Assembly (NCBI GenBank): GCA_012523855.1
Contig: JAAYTB010000025.1
Span: 1-34,676 of the forward strand
Source: Clostridia bacterium
GTDB lineage: Bacteria; Bacillota; Clostridia; Clostridiales; Clostridiaceae
Length of the DNA: 34,676 nt
Direction of reading: 5' to 3'
Position 1 is the stretch's first letter; every line of letters starts with the position of its first letter. Below, piece after piece: positions 14,141 to 21,773 of this stretch. Below the pieces are notes generated by a model. That model searched no databases. It saw only the letters and a program-made list of their open reading frames with translations, and had not been told where the DNA came from. A program made the translations under genes and the position numbers.

Positions 14141-16006
14141 ATGATAAGGCATATAAATAAGCATAAAAATCTTATAACCTTAATATCGGGAATTTTAATA
14201 GTCCTAGCTTTCGTCTTTGGAATATTTGATTATAACCATATTAAAAGAGGGGCCTTGATTCTTGCTACAATTATTGCAAGTTTACCTATAATAATTAAGG
14301 CCTTCCAAGCTCTTAGAATGAAAGCCTTTAGCATAGAACTATTGGTGACTATTGCAGTAATAGGTGCTTTATATATTGGGGAATATATTGAATCTTCTGT
14401 TGTATCCTTCTTGTTTTTATTCGGCGCCTATTTGGAGGCACGGACACTGGAAAAGACCCGTTCCTCTCTAAAGGCCTTAATAGATATGGCTCCCCAGGAA
14501 GCCACCGTTATTCGTGAAGGAAAGAGCAGTACTATTCCTGTAGGGGAAGTTGTAGAAGGGGAGAGAGTTCTTATTAAGTCTGGTGGAAAGGTCCCTGTTG
14601 ATGGTCAAGTTCTATCTGGCAAGGCCACTTTAAATGAAGCTGCTATAACTGGTGAATCTGTACCTGCAAGTAAAAAGGTTGGGGATAAGGTTTTTAGTGG
14701 TACAATAGTGGACAATGGATATATAGAAATTGTGGCTGAAAAGGTTGGTGATGATACAACTTTTGCTAAAATCATAGAACTAGTTGAAGAGGCTCAAGAA
14801 TCAAAATCTAAGACTGAAAAGTTTTTAGATAAGTTTTCTAATATATATACGCCAGCAGTGGTAGTCTTATCAATTATAGTATATCTTATCACTGGCAATC
14901 TCCATCTTGCAATTACCTTCTTAGTAGTTGCCTGCCCAGGGGCTCTGGTTATTGGTGCTCCAGTGTCTAATGTAGCTGGTATTGGAAATGGTGCTAAGAA
15001 AGGGGTTCTTATAAAAGGCGGACAAGTAATAGATAGTTTAGCTAAGGTAGATACTATAGTCTTTGATAAAACAGGTACACTAACAAAAGGCAAACCGGAA
15101 GTAAGTGATATAAAAATCTTTAATAATGTAGATGAAAATGAACTATTAAGATTAGTGGCAGAAGCTGAAACTATTTCAGAACATCATTTGGGACAAACTA
15201 TTGTTAAGGAAGCAAAAGCAAGAAAGTTAAAGCTTAATAGCAATGTAGTTGATGGTGAAGTAATCAAAGGTTGTGGAATTCGCGCTAAGGTGGAGGGACA
15301 GCTCTTGGCCATAGGTAATGGAAAGCTAATGAATGTTGAAAATGTTAGCATTCCACAGGAAGTTTTACAATATGCTATTAGTCGGGAAAAAGCAGGGAAT
15401 ACAGCTATATTTGTAGCGGTGGATGGCAAAATAGCAGGAGTGTTCTCCATCGCTGATCAAATTCGAGAAGATGCAGGAGAAGCTTTAACTACAATGAGGA
15501 AGAATGGAATAAAGAAAATGATCATGCTTACAGGAGATAATAAGCATACTGCTCAGTTAGTAGCCCATAGCCTAGGCTTGGATGAATTTCATGCAGAATT
15601 ATTGCCTGAAGATAAGGTGGACTTTGTTAAGAAACTAAAGGCAGAAGGTCATATAGTAGCCATGGCAGGAGATGGAATCAACGACGCACCAGCTATTGCT
15701 ACAGCAGATATTGGATTAGCTATGGGGGAAGGCGGTACCGATATATCCATGGAAACTGCAGATCTAGTTTTAATGGCAGATAAGCTAATGCAGTTTGCCC
15801 ATGCCCATTCCCTATCAAAAGCTACAGTAAGAAACATGAAACAAAATACATTCTTTGCAGTGGCAGTGGTATTTGTGCTCCTAGCAGGAGTCTTGTCAGG
15901 AGATGTTCATTTGGCATCAGGTATGTTTATCCATGAAGCAAGTGTTTTATTAGTTATACTTAATGCCATGAGGTTGATAGGCTTTAAAAGCAAAAAGAGT
16001 AGTTAA
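14141..16006 (+). CDS. P1B-type metal-transporting ATPase with a CPG motif
   Basis: This 621-residue membrane pump moves a transition metal ion using ATP. Visible features are membrane helices before residue 110, the phosphatase motif TGES (170-173), and CPG in the metal-binding helix (265-267, in VACPGALVIGAPVSN). The phosphorylated Asp309 is in DKTGT, and GDGIND spans 510-515. Two signature positions differ from the CPC and SEHP textbook forms: CPG replaces CPC, and SEHHLG (346-351) has His349 where Pro is usual. There is no N-terminal HMA domain; the separate HMA protein upstream may replace it. ATG 14141 follows AGGAGA. Metal specificity cannot be set from the sequence; FNR-type control suggests iron or another redox-linked metal. 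Confidence 0.9.
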   Translation: MIRHINKHKNLITLISGILIVLAFVFGIFDYNHIKRGALILATIIASLPIIIKAFQALRMKAFSIELLVTIAVIGALYIGEYIESSVVSFLFLFGAYLEARTLEKTRSSLKALIDMAPQEATVIREGKSSTIPVGEVVEGERVLIKSGGKVPVDGQVLSGKATLNEAAITGESVPASKKVGDKVFSGTIVDNGYIEIVAEKVGDDTTFAKIIELVEEAQESKSKTEKFLDKFSNIYTPAVVVLSIIVYLITGNLHLAITFLVVACPGALVIGAPVSNVAGIGNGAKKGVLIKGGQVIDSLAKVDTIVFDKTGTLTKGKPEVSDIKIFNNVDENELLRLVAEAETISEHHLGQTIVKEAKARKLKLNSNVVDGEVIKGCGIRAKVEGQLLAIGNGKLMNVENVSIPQEVLQYAISREKAGNTAIFVAVDGKIAGVFSIADQIREDAGEALTTMRKNGIKKMIMLTGDNKHTAQLVAHSLGLDEFHAELLPEDKVDFVKKLKAEGHIVAMAGDGINDAPAIATADIGLAMGEGGTDISMETADLVLMADKLMQFAHAHSLSKATVRNMKQNTFFAVAVVFVLLAGVLSGDVHLASGMFIHEASVLLVILNAMRLIGFKSKKSS

Positions 16007-16019
16007 GCTAGACAAGTTT

Positions 16020-16053
16020 GGGGCTGTCCAGGAAATGATAATGTGACAGCCCT
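16020..16053 (+). repeat. Inverted repeat between ATPase and regulator genes
   Basis: GGGCTGTC (16021-16028) pairs with GACAGCCC (16045-16052) across a 16-base loop. No T-run follows, so it is a poor terminator. It may partly limit read-through or stabilise the upstream message. Confidence 0.5.
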
Positions 16054-16087
16054 ACAAGTGTATGTAAAGTAAAGGAGAGCTGGTAAA

Positions 16088-16819
16088 ATGGGAAAAGAAA
16101 AAATTCATAGGCACAGTCAGAATTATGAAGGGCAGCATACTTGCCCCTCTGAACAGAACCATGCCTGCATTAGCTTGGTACCAATCTTCAACCATCTAGA
16201 AGAGAAGCAGATGGAGGAAATATCAAAAGTAACAAGATCTGTTTCTTATAAGAAGAAAGAAATTATTTATAGTGCTGGAGAAAAGTCAGACTCACTTTAT
16301 ATTGTGGCTAGTGGAAAAGTTAGAATCTATCGTCTATCTGAATCGGGAAAAGAGCAGTTGGTCCGTATTTTAAAGGCAGGGGACTTCACTGGTGAACTAG
16401 CCTTATTTAACGAATCTATTCACGAAGCTTATGCAGAAACTATGGTAGATACTAATATATGTATGATTACACGAAAGGACCTACAGGTTTTTTTAATGAA
16501 ATATCCATCTATATCCCTAATGATCTTATCTGAGTTCTCAAAGAGACTAGAAAGTTCAGAAAAACAAAGTGCCCGCTTTGCTACAGAAAAGGTGGAAAGA
16601 AGAATAGCCCTCTTTTTAACAGAATGTGTAGAGGATGACGAAGAGACAAGGGAATTTCAACTACCTATGAGTAAAAAAGATTTAGCTTCTTACCTAGGTA
16701 CTACTCCGGAAACATTAAGTAGAAAGCTTACAGAGTTTGAGGACTTAGGATATATTAAACAGATTGAGCAAAGAAAGATTAGAATCTTAGATTTTGATGG
16801 CCTTTTGTTCTTATCTTAA
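16088..16819 (+). CDS. Crp/FNR-family regulator, probable redox or metal sensor
   Basis: This transcription factor has 243 residues. Residues 1-28 hold a His/Cys-rich leader with Cys19 and Cys27 (HTCPSEQNHAC). The cyclic-nucleotide-binding-like beta-roll spans about 32-150 and includes Cys125 (DTNICMIT). The dimer helix and winged helix-turn-helix follow (175-243). The recognition helix PETLSRKL keeps Glu, Ser and Arg at the spacing E. coli FNR uses to read TTGAT. The N-terminal cysteines plus Cys125 resemble the placement of FNR cluster ligands, though three rather than four are obvious. It has no FNR box of its own and probably depends on read-through from the ATPase promoter, or on a weak promoter. 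The likely targets flank it at 13657, 14054 and 17739. Confidence 0.88.
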   Translation: MGKEKIHRHSQNYEGQHTCPSEQNHACISLVPIFNHLEEKQMEEISKVTRSVSYKKKEIIYSAGEKSDSLYIVASGKVRIYRLSESGKEQLVRILKAGDFTGELALFNESIHEAYAETMVDTNICMITRKDLQVFLMKYPSISLMILSEFSKRLESSEKQSARFATEKVERRIALFLTECVEDDEETREFQLPMSKKDLASYLGTTPETLSRKLTEFEDLGYIKQIEQRKIRILDFDGLLFLS

Positions 16820-16908
16820 ATTAATTGTTTAAATTATGAAAAACAGTCTATAATTATAATAAAGTACAATAAGAAGGGGAATTTTATGGATAATCTAGAC
16901 TTTAAAGT

Positions 16909-17033
16909 TTGATAAGTTTTCAAATTAAGCATATAATATATATATAGGGGATAGCCTTCAATATTAGCTCAGAGGCAATCCCCAATAAAGAAGAGTAGCC
17001 GATGTTTTTTGCACCTGGTGAAGGTGTTTTTTT
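16909..17033 (+). ncRNA. Promoter plus short structured leader ending in a terminator
   Basis: TTGATA (16909-16914) and TATAAT (16932-16937) with a 17-bp spacer predict a transcript from about 16944. Its first part folds as GGGGAT (16947-16952) with ATCCCC (16978-16983), extended inside by GCCTT (16954-16958) with GAGGC. A short hairpin (CACCT 17012-17016 with AGGTG 17022-17026) followed by at least seven T ends it about 75 bases before the next gene. This is the layout of a riboswitch/attenuator or a small RNA of about 90 bases. I could not match a known class. Confidence 0.5.
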
Positions 17034-17106
17034 ATGGGCGAATTTTCAGAAATGAGTAGACTAAAATAATTGCCTCATTGAATGCTGATATGGGAGGTAT
17101 TAAACA

Positions 17107-17616
17107 ATGAAGAATTTCCGATATGCTAAGAAGAGAGCTATGTCCATGAAACAGTTTATAACAGAATATGGAGAAAGTTTTTCGGAACATATAAAGGAAA
17201 AGCTCATGGAACTAGAATCTAGGAGCTTTTTAATAGGCGGTGGCCCAGAAAAGAGATTTGAATTAGAACATGTGGAACATTTGAAATATGAATGTAAAGG
17301 CAAATCAGAAGAACCTGTGATGAAAGAATATGCTTATGCTGAATTTCAAATTCTAGAAGATGGACTATACTTTTCTAAAAAGTGTAAGGAAAGTGACAAG
17401 GTTATGCAGTCACCGGTAGTTGAAAAAATCTATAATTCCTTGGAGAGCCAAGAAACCGCTGAAGGGGACGGTAAACAAGCTAAAAAGATTGATGACAATA
17501 ATATTGACTATATTGTAGATAGCATTTTAGCTGTGTGTCCTGAGGTTTCCCAAAGATACTTGGAAATTATTAAAGGCATGAGTGAGAGAGCTGACAATAA
17601 AAATGCTAAATTTTAA
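17107..17616 (+). CDS. Hypothetical soluble protein behind a structured leader
   Basis: This 169-residue protein starts at ATG 17107 after GGGAGG. It has no signal peptide or membrane segment. It is charged, with a GGGPEKRFELEHVEHLKYEC stretch, a strand-rich middle (YAYAEFQILEDGLYFSKKC) and a C-terminal helical part containing DNNIDYIVDSILAVCPEVS. I do not recognise a family. It lies between the FNR-like regulator and an FNR-box promoter, and has its own terminator, so it seems to be a single-gene unit controlled through the upstream leader. A few cysteines are scattered and form no obvious metal motif. Confidence 0.65.
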   Translation: MKNFRYAKKRAMSMKQFITEYGESFSEHIKEKLMELESRSFLIGGGPEKRFELEHVEHLKYECKGKSEEPVMKEYAYAEFQILEDGLYFSKKCKESDKVMQSPVVEKIYNSLESQETAEGDGKQAKKIDDNNIDYIVDSILAVCPEVSQRYLEIIKGMSERADNKNAKF

Positions 17617-17660
17617 AAGATAAAAACACTATTATAACTTATAAAAACATAGTCCTTTAT

Positions 17661-17697
17661 AGGCTGCCTGGATATCTATATCTAGGGCAGCCTTTAC
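17661..17697 (+). terminator. Terminator after the hypothetical gene
   Basis: AGGCTGCC (17661-17668) pairs with GGCAGCCT (17686-17693), extended by an imperfect inner stem. A short T stretch follows. Confidence 0.75.
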
Positions 17698-17738
17698 TGT
17701 TATTAAAGCTGGTAGTAAGGGAGGAAAGCTTGAAAACT

Positions 17739-17780
17739 TTGATTCAAATCACATACATTGCCATGAGCTTGTTTTATTCT
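17739..17780 (+). promoter_or_regulatory. FNR-type box and -10 of the DUF1858 gene
   Basis: TTGAT-TCAA-ATCAC (17739-17752, one mismatch) is followed by TATTCT at 17775-17780. The centre-to-hexamer distance is again 29.5 bp. Confidence 0.7.
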
Positions 17781-17852
17781 TAAGACAAGAGATAAATTAA
17801 ATTTTTATAGATTATTTATAAAATTTAAATATGAAAGTGAGGAGAAAAGAAG

Positions 17853-18044
17853 ATGAAGTTAAACAAGAATATGACAATAGGTGAACTGATTAGAACATAT
17901 CCCCAAACGGTGGAAGTACTTATGGATTTTGGCATGGGCTGTGTAGGCTGTCCCGCTTCACAGGCAGAAACTCTTGAACAGGCGGCCATGGTACATGGCT
18001 ATGATGCAGAGCTGCTTATTACAAAACTTAACCAAGTAGTATAA
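17853..18044 (+). CDS. DUF1858 redox protein
   Basis: This 63-residue protein matches the DUF1858 / hybrid-cluster-associated disulfide domain. It has an N-terminal NMTIGELIRTYPQTVEVL, then GMGCVGCPASQAETLEQAA with Cys30 and Cys33 two residues apart, and a C-terminal helix. Such domains occur alone or on ScdA/RIC-like and hybrid-cluster proteins, and are linked to iron-sulfur or nitrosative stress chemistry; the biochemical role is not settled. The start is ATG 17853 behind GTGAGGAG. It is the first gene after an FNR-type promoter, with a ferredoxin gene 76 bases on. Confidence 0.88.
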   Translation: MKLNKNMTIGELIRTYPQTVEVLMDFGMGCVGCPASQAETLEQAAMVHGYDAELLITKLNQVV

Positions 18045-18120
18045 AGATCGTCTTAAACTGACCTATCAGTATCTTGCTACAATTTGCATAATATATTTTT
18101 ATATATTGAGGTGATATTTT

Positions 18121-18309
18121 ATGAAGGCTTGTGTAGATAAAGAACTTTGTATAGGATGTGGACTTTGTCCTTCCATAGCTGCAGAGGTGTTTTTCATGGA
18201 GGATGATGGAAAGGCAAAAGCAGTAGAAGCTGAATTGGCTGATGGACAAATTGCCCAAGCTGAAGATGCTGCAAGCTCCTGTCCTGTAGCTGCAATTACT
18301 ATAGAATAA
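18121..18309 (+). CDS. Ferredoxin-type 4Fe-4S protein
   Basis: This 62-residue electron carrier has cluster ligands Cys10, Cys13 and Cys16 (CIGCGLC) and Cys54 (SCPVAAI), the single-cluster layout; Cys4 is extra. The middle is acidic. ATG 18121 follows GAGGTGAT. It probably shares the DUF1858 transcript, though the 76-base gap could hold a promoter. The strong terminator directly after it ends the FNR-controlled block. The redox partner is unknown. Confidence 0.92.
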   Translation: MKACVDKELCIGCGLCPSIAAEVFFMEDDGKAKAVEAELADGQIAQAEDAASSCPVAAITIE

Positions 18310-18312
18310 GTT

Positions 18313-18347
18313 AAACCCTCAGGGATTGAAAACCCTGAGGGTTTTTC
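18313..18347 (+). terminator. Terminator after the ferredoxin gene
   Basis: AAACCCTCAGGG (18313-18324) pairs perfectly with CCCTGAGGGTTT (18333-18344), followed by TTTTT. Confidence 0.95.
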
Positions 18348-18462
18348 CTAATGAAAATTGTACTTTTAAACCAAATAATATATAATTATGTAGATACCAT
18401 AGGATGGTAAATGCAATAATATATGTATAAGAAAGATTTTAATAAGAACAGGGGGAACTGTC

Positions 18463-19581
18463 TTGGAAAAAACTAAAGAAGAGAAAAAGAAAAAGTGGTT
18501 GTCAACTCTAATACAAGTTATCATAGGAATGGTAATAGGAGCCTTAGGGAGTATATATGCTGTAAATAAACTAGCTGGTAAATGGGGAGCCTTTGGCCCT
18601 ATTTTATTAGTATTATTTATGTACATAGGAATTTTTATTCATATTAATATTCATGAATTTGGACACTATATTTTTGGTAAAATCTTTGGATATAGGTTAA
18701 TTTCCTATAGAATAGGCTTTTTTACTTGGAACTATGAGAATGGGAAAATGAAATTCTCCATAATGAAGAACAATGGTTACGGTGGATTATGCGCCATGAT
18801 TCCTCCGCAGAAGGAACTAGAAACTTATATGGAGATCCTCTTTTATGCAGGAGGTATCATTTTAAACATCCTTTCAGGAGTATTATTTATAAGTTTTACA
18901 TATATATTTTCAGGACTTTCTGAAACTACCAATCTATTTTTTTATGTTTTAGGGATTGTAGGCTTATTTTTAGGCATTGTTAATTTAGCTTCTTTTTTCT
19001 CAGGAAATTACCCTACAGATGGAAAGATTATTTGGAGCAAAATATTTAAGAAACCTTTTGCAGATAAAATGATGGTAATAAGCAAAATAGGGTCTCAGCT
19101 TGTTGCAGGAATTCGACCAAGAGATCTAACCATTGATTTATCCATAGATTTAGATGAACCCCAAATCTATGATTTATTTGCAATTCTCTACAAATATTAT
19201 AAGGCATTGGATAGTAATAAGCTTGAAGATATGAATGATAATATTAAAATAATGGAGGAAAAAATAGAAGCTTTTCCATCTTATTTACTACCTGCTCTTT
19301 ACAATGAATTTTGCTATTTCGCCTGTATATCTGGCAATAAAGATAAGGCTAAAATCTATTATGAAAAGGCTGGAAAGATCCTTGAAAGAGACAAGGATGT
19401 CAACGGTCATAGGATTAAGGCCTATTATCAATACTATATAAATAAGGACCTAAAGGCTGCGGCAGACCATTGTGATAGTGCCTTAGTTGTTGCTGATAAG
19501 TACCCAGGTAGAGGACAAGCCTTCATGGAGGAGGATTTGGTTAAGGCTTTAAAGGAAAAGATAGAGAATCAGCAGTCTTGA
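18463..19581 (+). CDS. M50-type membrane metallopeptidase with helical C-terminal domain
   Basis: This 372-residue protein starts at TTG 18463, set by CAGGGGG at 18449-18455. The membrane part holds the zinc motif HEFGH (64-68) and a later NYPTDG (182-187), which supplies the third metal ligand as in site-2-protease relatives. There are about five helices before residue 185. Residues 230-372 are soluble and helical, with TPR-like spacing (AKIYYEKAGKILERD, then AADHCDSALVVADKY). Such enzymes cut membrane-bound regulators or process small secreted peptides. No substrate gene is adjacent. It has no PDZ domain. Confidence 0.85.
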   Translation: MEKTKEEKKKKWLSTLIQVIIGMVIGALGSIYAVNKLAGKWGAFGPILLVLFMYIGIFIHINIHEFGHYIFGKIFGYRLISYRIGFFTWNYENGKMKFSIMKNNGYGGLCAMIPPQKELETYMEILFYAGGIILNILSGVLFISFTYIFSGLSETTNLFFYVLGIVGLFLGIVNLASFFSGNYPTDGKIIWSKIFKKPFADKMMVISKIGSQLVAGIRPRDLTIDLSIDLDEPQIYDLFAILYKYYKALDSNKLEDMNDNIKIMEEKIEAFPSYLLPALYNEFCYFACISGNKDKAKIYYEKAGKILERDKDVNGHRIKAYYQYYINKDLKAAADHCDSALVVADKYPGRGQAFMEEDLVKALKEKIENQQS

Positions 19582-19624
19582 TTATAGATGTGAAAGCTTA
19601 ATTTTTAAATTAGACTTTGTTAGA

Positions 19625-20236
19625 TTAAATTATTGTTGATTTTAACTTTAGACTTATTAAGCCTCTTTTACCTATTAGTTTAATTTGAGGAGTGTAATCA
19701 CTTAGTTCAACTTCAACTTCATTTGATTTTGAATCTGCTACAATCACTGTACCATCTACAGTTACTGTATCAAGTCCATTTGTAGCAAAAGAAATTCTAT
19801 ATCTTCCCAATGGAAGTTGGAAAGAAAATGTTCTCTCACCTGGTTTTGTTCTTGTATAAACAAAATCATCAACATATATCTCCCAGCTTGCAAATCTAGG
19901 ACAACCTGAAATGAATATAGTTCCTTTCTTGCAAGAAGTGTTATAAACCTTTTCTTTCCAAGCATTGTGATCTTTCAAGTATTGAGAAAGTGGTGTTTTT
20001 AAAGATGAATTTGTTTCAAAAATATATTAGTAGTCTATATTTTTGTCCTTCTGTAACGTTATAGAAAAGACACTCGCTTCTTTTTCTTTACCCTTGTGCC
20101 TATACTTAATTTTTTTCCCCGTAAAGAACAATGTAACAAAATAATAAGACTCTTTAACTTGAAAATTATTTATCTTGTCACAATTAAAAGAATAAGTTTT
20201 ATCTTTTGAAACTATATGAATTTTTATTTCATTTAT
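19625..20236 (-). pseudogene. Decayed minus-strand gene with an in-frame stop
   Basis: One continuous frame from about 20236 to a stop at 19625 is broken only by TAA at 20027-20029. The first part (about 69 codons, with KDKTYSFNCDKINNFQVKES and FFTGKKIKYRHKGKE) has no ATG or ribosome binding site. The second part contains SLKTPLSQYLKDHNAWKEK and a beta-rich section (SWEIYVDDFVYTRTKPGERT, then FQLPLGRYRISF), reminiscent of PEGA-like surface domains. The start is lost, so the gene is 5'-truncated and interrupted. The family is not certain. Confidence 0.4.
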
Positions 20237-20283
20237 TTAATAAAAAACTTTACACAAAATGGACATTATTTTCAAAAAAACTA

Positions 20284-20312
20284 TTGACAATTAGTGGAGG
20301 AAGGTATATTAT
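20284..20312 (+). promoter_or_regulatory. Sigma-A promoter of the NAD salvage operon
   Basis: TTGACA (20284-20289, perfect) and TATTAT (20307-20312) with a 17-bp spacer lie 56 bases before the first gene. No NiaR- or NrtR-type operator was recognised. The rest of 20237-20367 is AT-rich and featureless. Confidence 0.7.
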
Positions 20313-20367
20313 TAAGACATAGTAACAAAATGATAATAACATAAAAGCAATAAGTGGAGGGTATAAA

Positions 20368-21165
20368 ATGATTTATTTTAATAATGAGAGGATAGAGGTA
20401 AATAAGTTTCCAAATGGTGAGGTCCTTATTAACAGTGAAAGTTTAAAATTAAAAAACCATATTAATGAAATTAGACTTCATTTTGAAGGGGATGAGGATT
20501 TAACTCACCTGATATTCTTAAAGGGTCATTTAGATGAAATGAAAGTAAAATGTGATCTAGTGCTTCCATATATGCCTTATAGCAGGATGGATAGGACTGA
20601 AGGGGTAACAGTTTTTACATTAAAGCATCTATGTAAGCTTATTAACAAGTTGAATTTCGAAAGTGTAACTATATATGAGCCTCATTCAGAAGTATCTACT
20701 GCATTATTGGATAGGGTTAAGGTAGTGAATATGTCTAAGAAGTTAACAGAAGATCTTTTACAGGACTTGAGCTCTGGACAAGAGGATATTTACTTGGTTT
20801 ATCCTGATGCTGGAGCAGCAAAGAGATATGGTAAGGAAATAAACTATGACAGGATACTAACTGCTAGCAAAGAAAGAGACTTTAAAACAGGTTATATAAA
20901 GAAATTGGACATTAACGGAGAAATAAAAAGTAAAGACTTCAAGGCCGTTATAGTTGATGATTTATGCTCTAGAGGTGGCACTTTTGTCCTAACAGCCTCT
21001 AAGCTAAAGGAAATGGGAGCTAAAGAAATATATCTGGTAGTTACCCATTGTGAGAATACAGTTTTTGAAGGGGACCTATTAACTGGTGATTTAATAACCG
21101 GAATATATACAACTAATAGCATTTTAAGCAAGGGACATGAAAAAATTAAGGTTTATGAAATTTAA
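20368..21165 (+). CDS. Short PRPP-synthetase-like protein of the NAD salvage operon
   Basis: This 265-residue paralogue of ribose-phosphate pyrophosphokinase is shorter than housekeeping Prs (about 310-320). Conserved parts are VLPYMPYSRMDR (65-76), EPHSEVS (104-110, in place of the DLHAGQI motif) and the PRPP loop VIVDDLCSRGGT (194-205). The Mg/ATP loop is ASKERDFKTGYI. It presumably makes PRPP for the transferase two genes downstream. Short Prs-like proteins next to NAMPT-family proteins also occur in phages, where one type (Adps of the NARP1 pathway) pyrophosphorylates ADP-ribose instead; the sequence alone does not decide. Start ATG 20368 follows AGTGGAGGG. It is the first gene of the operon; the next starts 15 bases on. 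Confidence 0.82.
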   Translation: MIYFNNERIEVNKFPNGEVLINSESLKLKNHINEIRLHFEGDEDLTHLIFLKGHLDEMKVKCDLVLPYMPYSRMDRTEGVTVFTLKHLCKLINKLNFESVTIYEPHSEVSTALLDRVKVVNMSKKLTEDLLQDLSSGQEDIYLVYPDAGAAKRYGKEINYDRILTASKERDFKTGYIKKLDINGEIKSKDFKAVIVDDLCSRGGTFVLTASKLKEMGAKEIYLVVTHCENTVFEGDLLTGDLITGIYTTNSILSKGHEKIKVYEI

Positions 21166-21180
21166 TTAGGGGGTTTTAAA

Positions 21181-21723
21181 ATGTCAAAATTATTAGTAGT
21201 TATCGATTATCAAAAGGATTTTGTAGATGGAGCGCTGGGCTTTGAGAAAGCAGCAACTTTGGAGCAGGGCATATACCAGAAGGTTACCAAATACTTAGAG
21301 GAAGGTTATAAGGTTATGTTTACCTACGACACTCATTACCAGGAATACTTACAAACTAGAGAAGGTAAAAATCTTCCTGTACCTCACTGCATCAAGGGCA
21401 CTGAAGGTCATGAACTGTATGGAAGCTTAAAGGATTTTGTAAATACTAAAAATACCTTCCACTATGAAAAAGAAGGCTTTGGTATAGCACCAAAGGACAT
21501 GGTTAAGTTTACAGAGGAATTAGGGGAGGACCTTAAAGAAATTGAACTAGTAGGAGTTGTTACTAATATATGCGTAATAAGCAACTTAGTAATGTTCCAA
21601 TCACAGTATAGAAATGCAGATCTAATAATAGATGGAAGCCTTTGCTCCAGCTTTGATGAGGATTTACACGAAAAAGCCTTAGATGTAGCAATTGGCCTGC
21701 AGGCTAAGGTGGTAAACCGCTAG
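21181..21723 (+). CDS. pncA: Nicotinamidase-family hydrolase (PncA-like)
   Basis: This 180-residue cysteine hydrolase of the isochorismatase fold would convert nicotinamide to nicotinate. Catalytic Asp9 lies in DYQKDFVDGALG, the metal-binding DTH follows about residue 50, and the nucleophile Cys is in VGVVTNICV. Length matches the bacterial short form. Start ATG 21181 follows TAGGGGG. It sits between a PRPP-synthetase-like gene and a NAMPT-family gene, so nicotinate would be passed to the next enzyme. Confidence 0.9.
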   Translation: MSKLLVVIDYQKDFVDGALGFEKAATLEQGIYQKVTKYLEEGYKVMFTYDTHYQEYLQTREGKNLPVPHCIKGTEGHELYGSLKDFVNTKNTFHYEKEGFGIAPKDMVKFTEELGEDLKEIELVGVVTNICVISNLVMFQSQYRNADLIIDGSLCSSFDEDLHEKALDVAIGLQAKVVNR

Positions 21724-21773
21724 GAAATATTTTAACTTTATCAGAAACTAAAGGAATAAAGGGAGTGTTGAGA

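Noticed and set aside
16020..16053. Hairpin after the P1B ATPase as a true terminator
   Set aside because: No T-run follows, and the regulator gene has no obvious promoter, so read-through is likely.
16909..17033. Call as cyclic di-GMP-I, Mn2+ or preQ1 riboswitch
   Set aside because: The conserved core sequences of those classes are not present; only fragments look similar.
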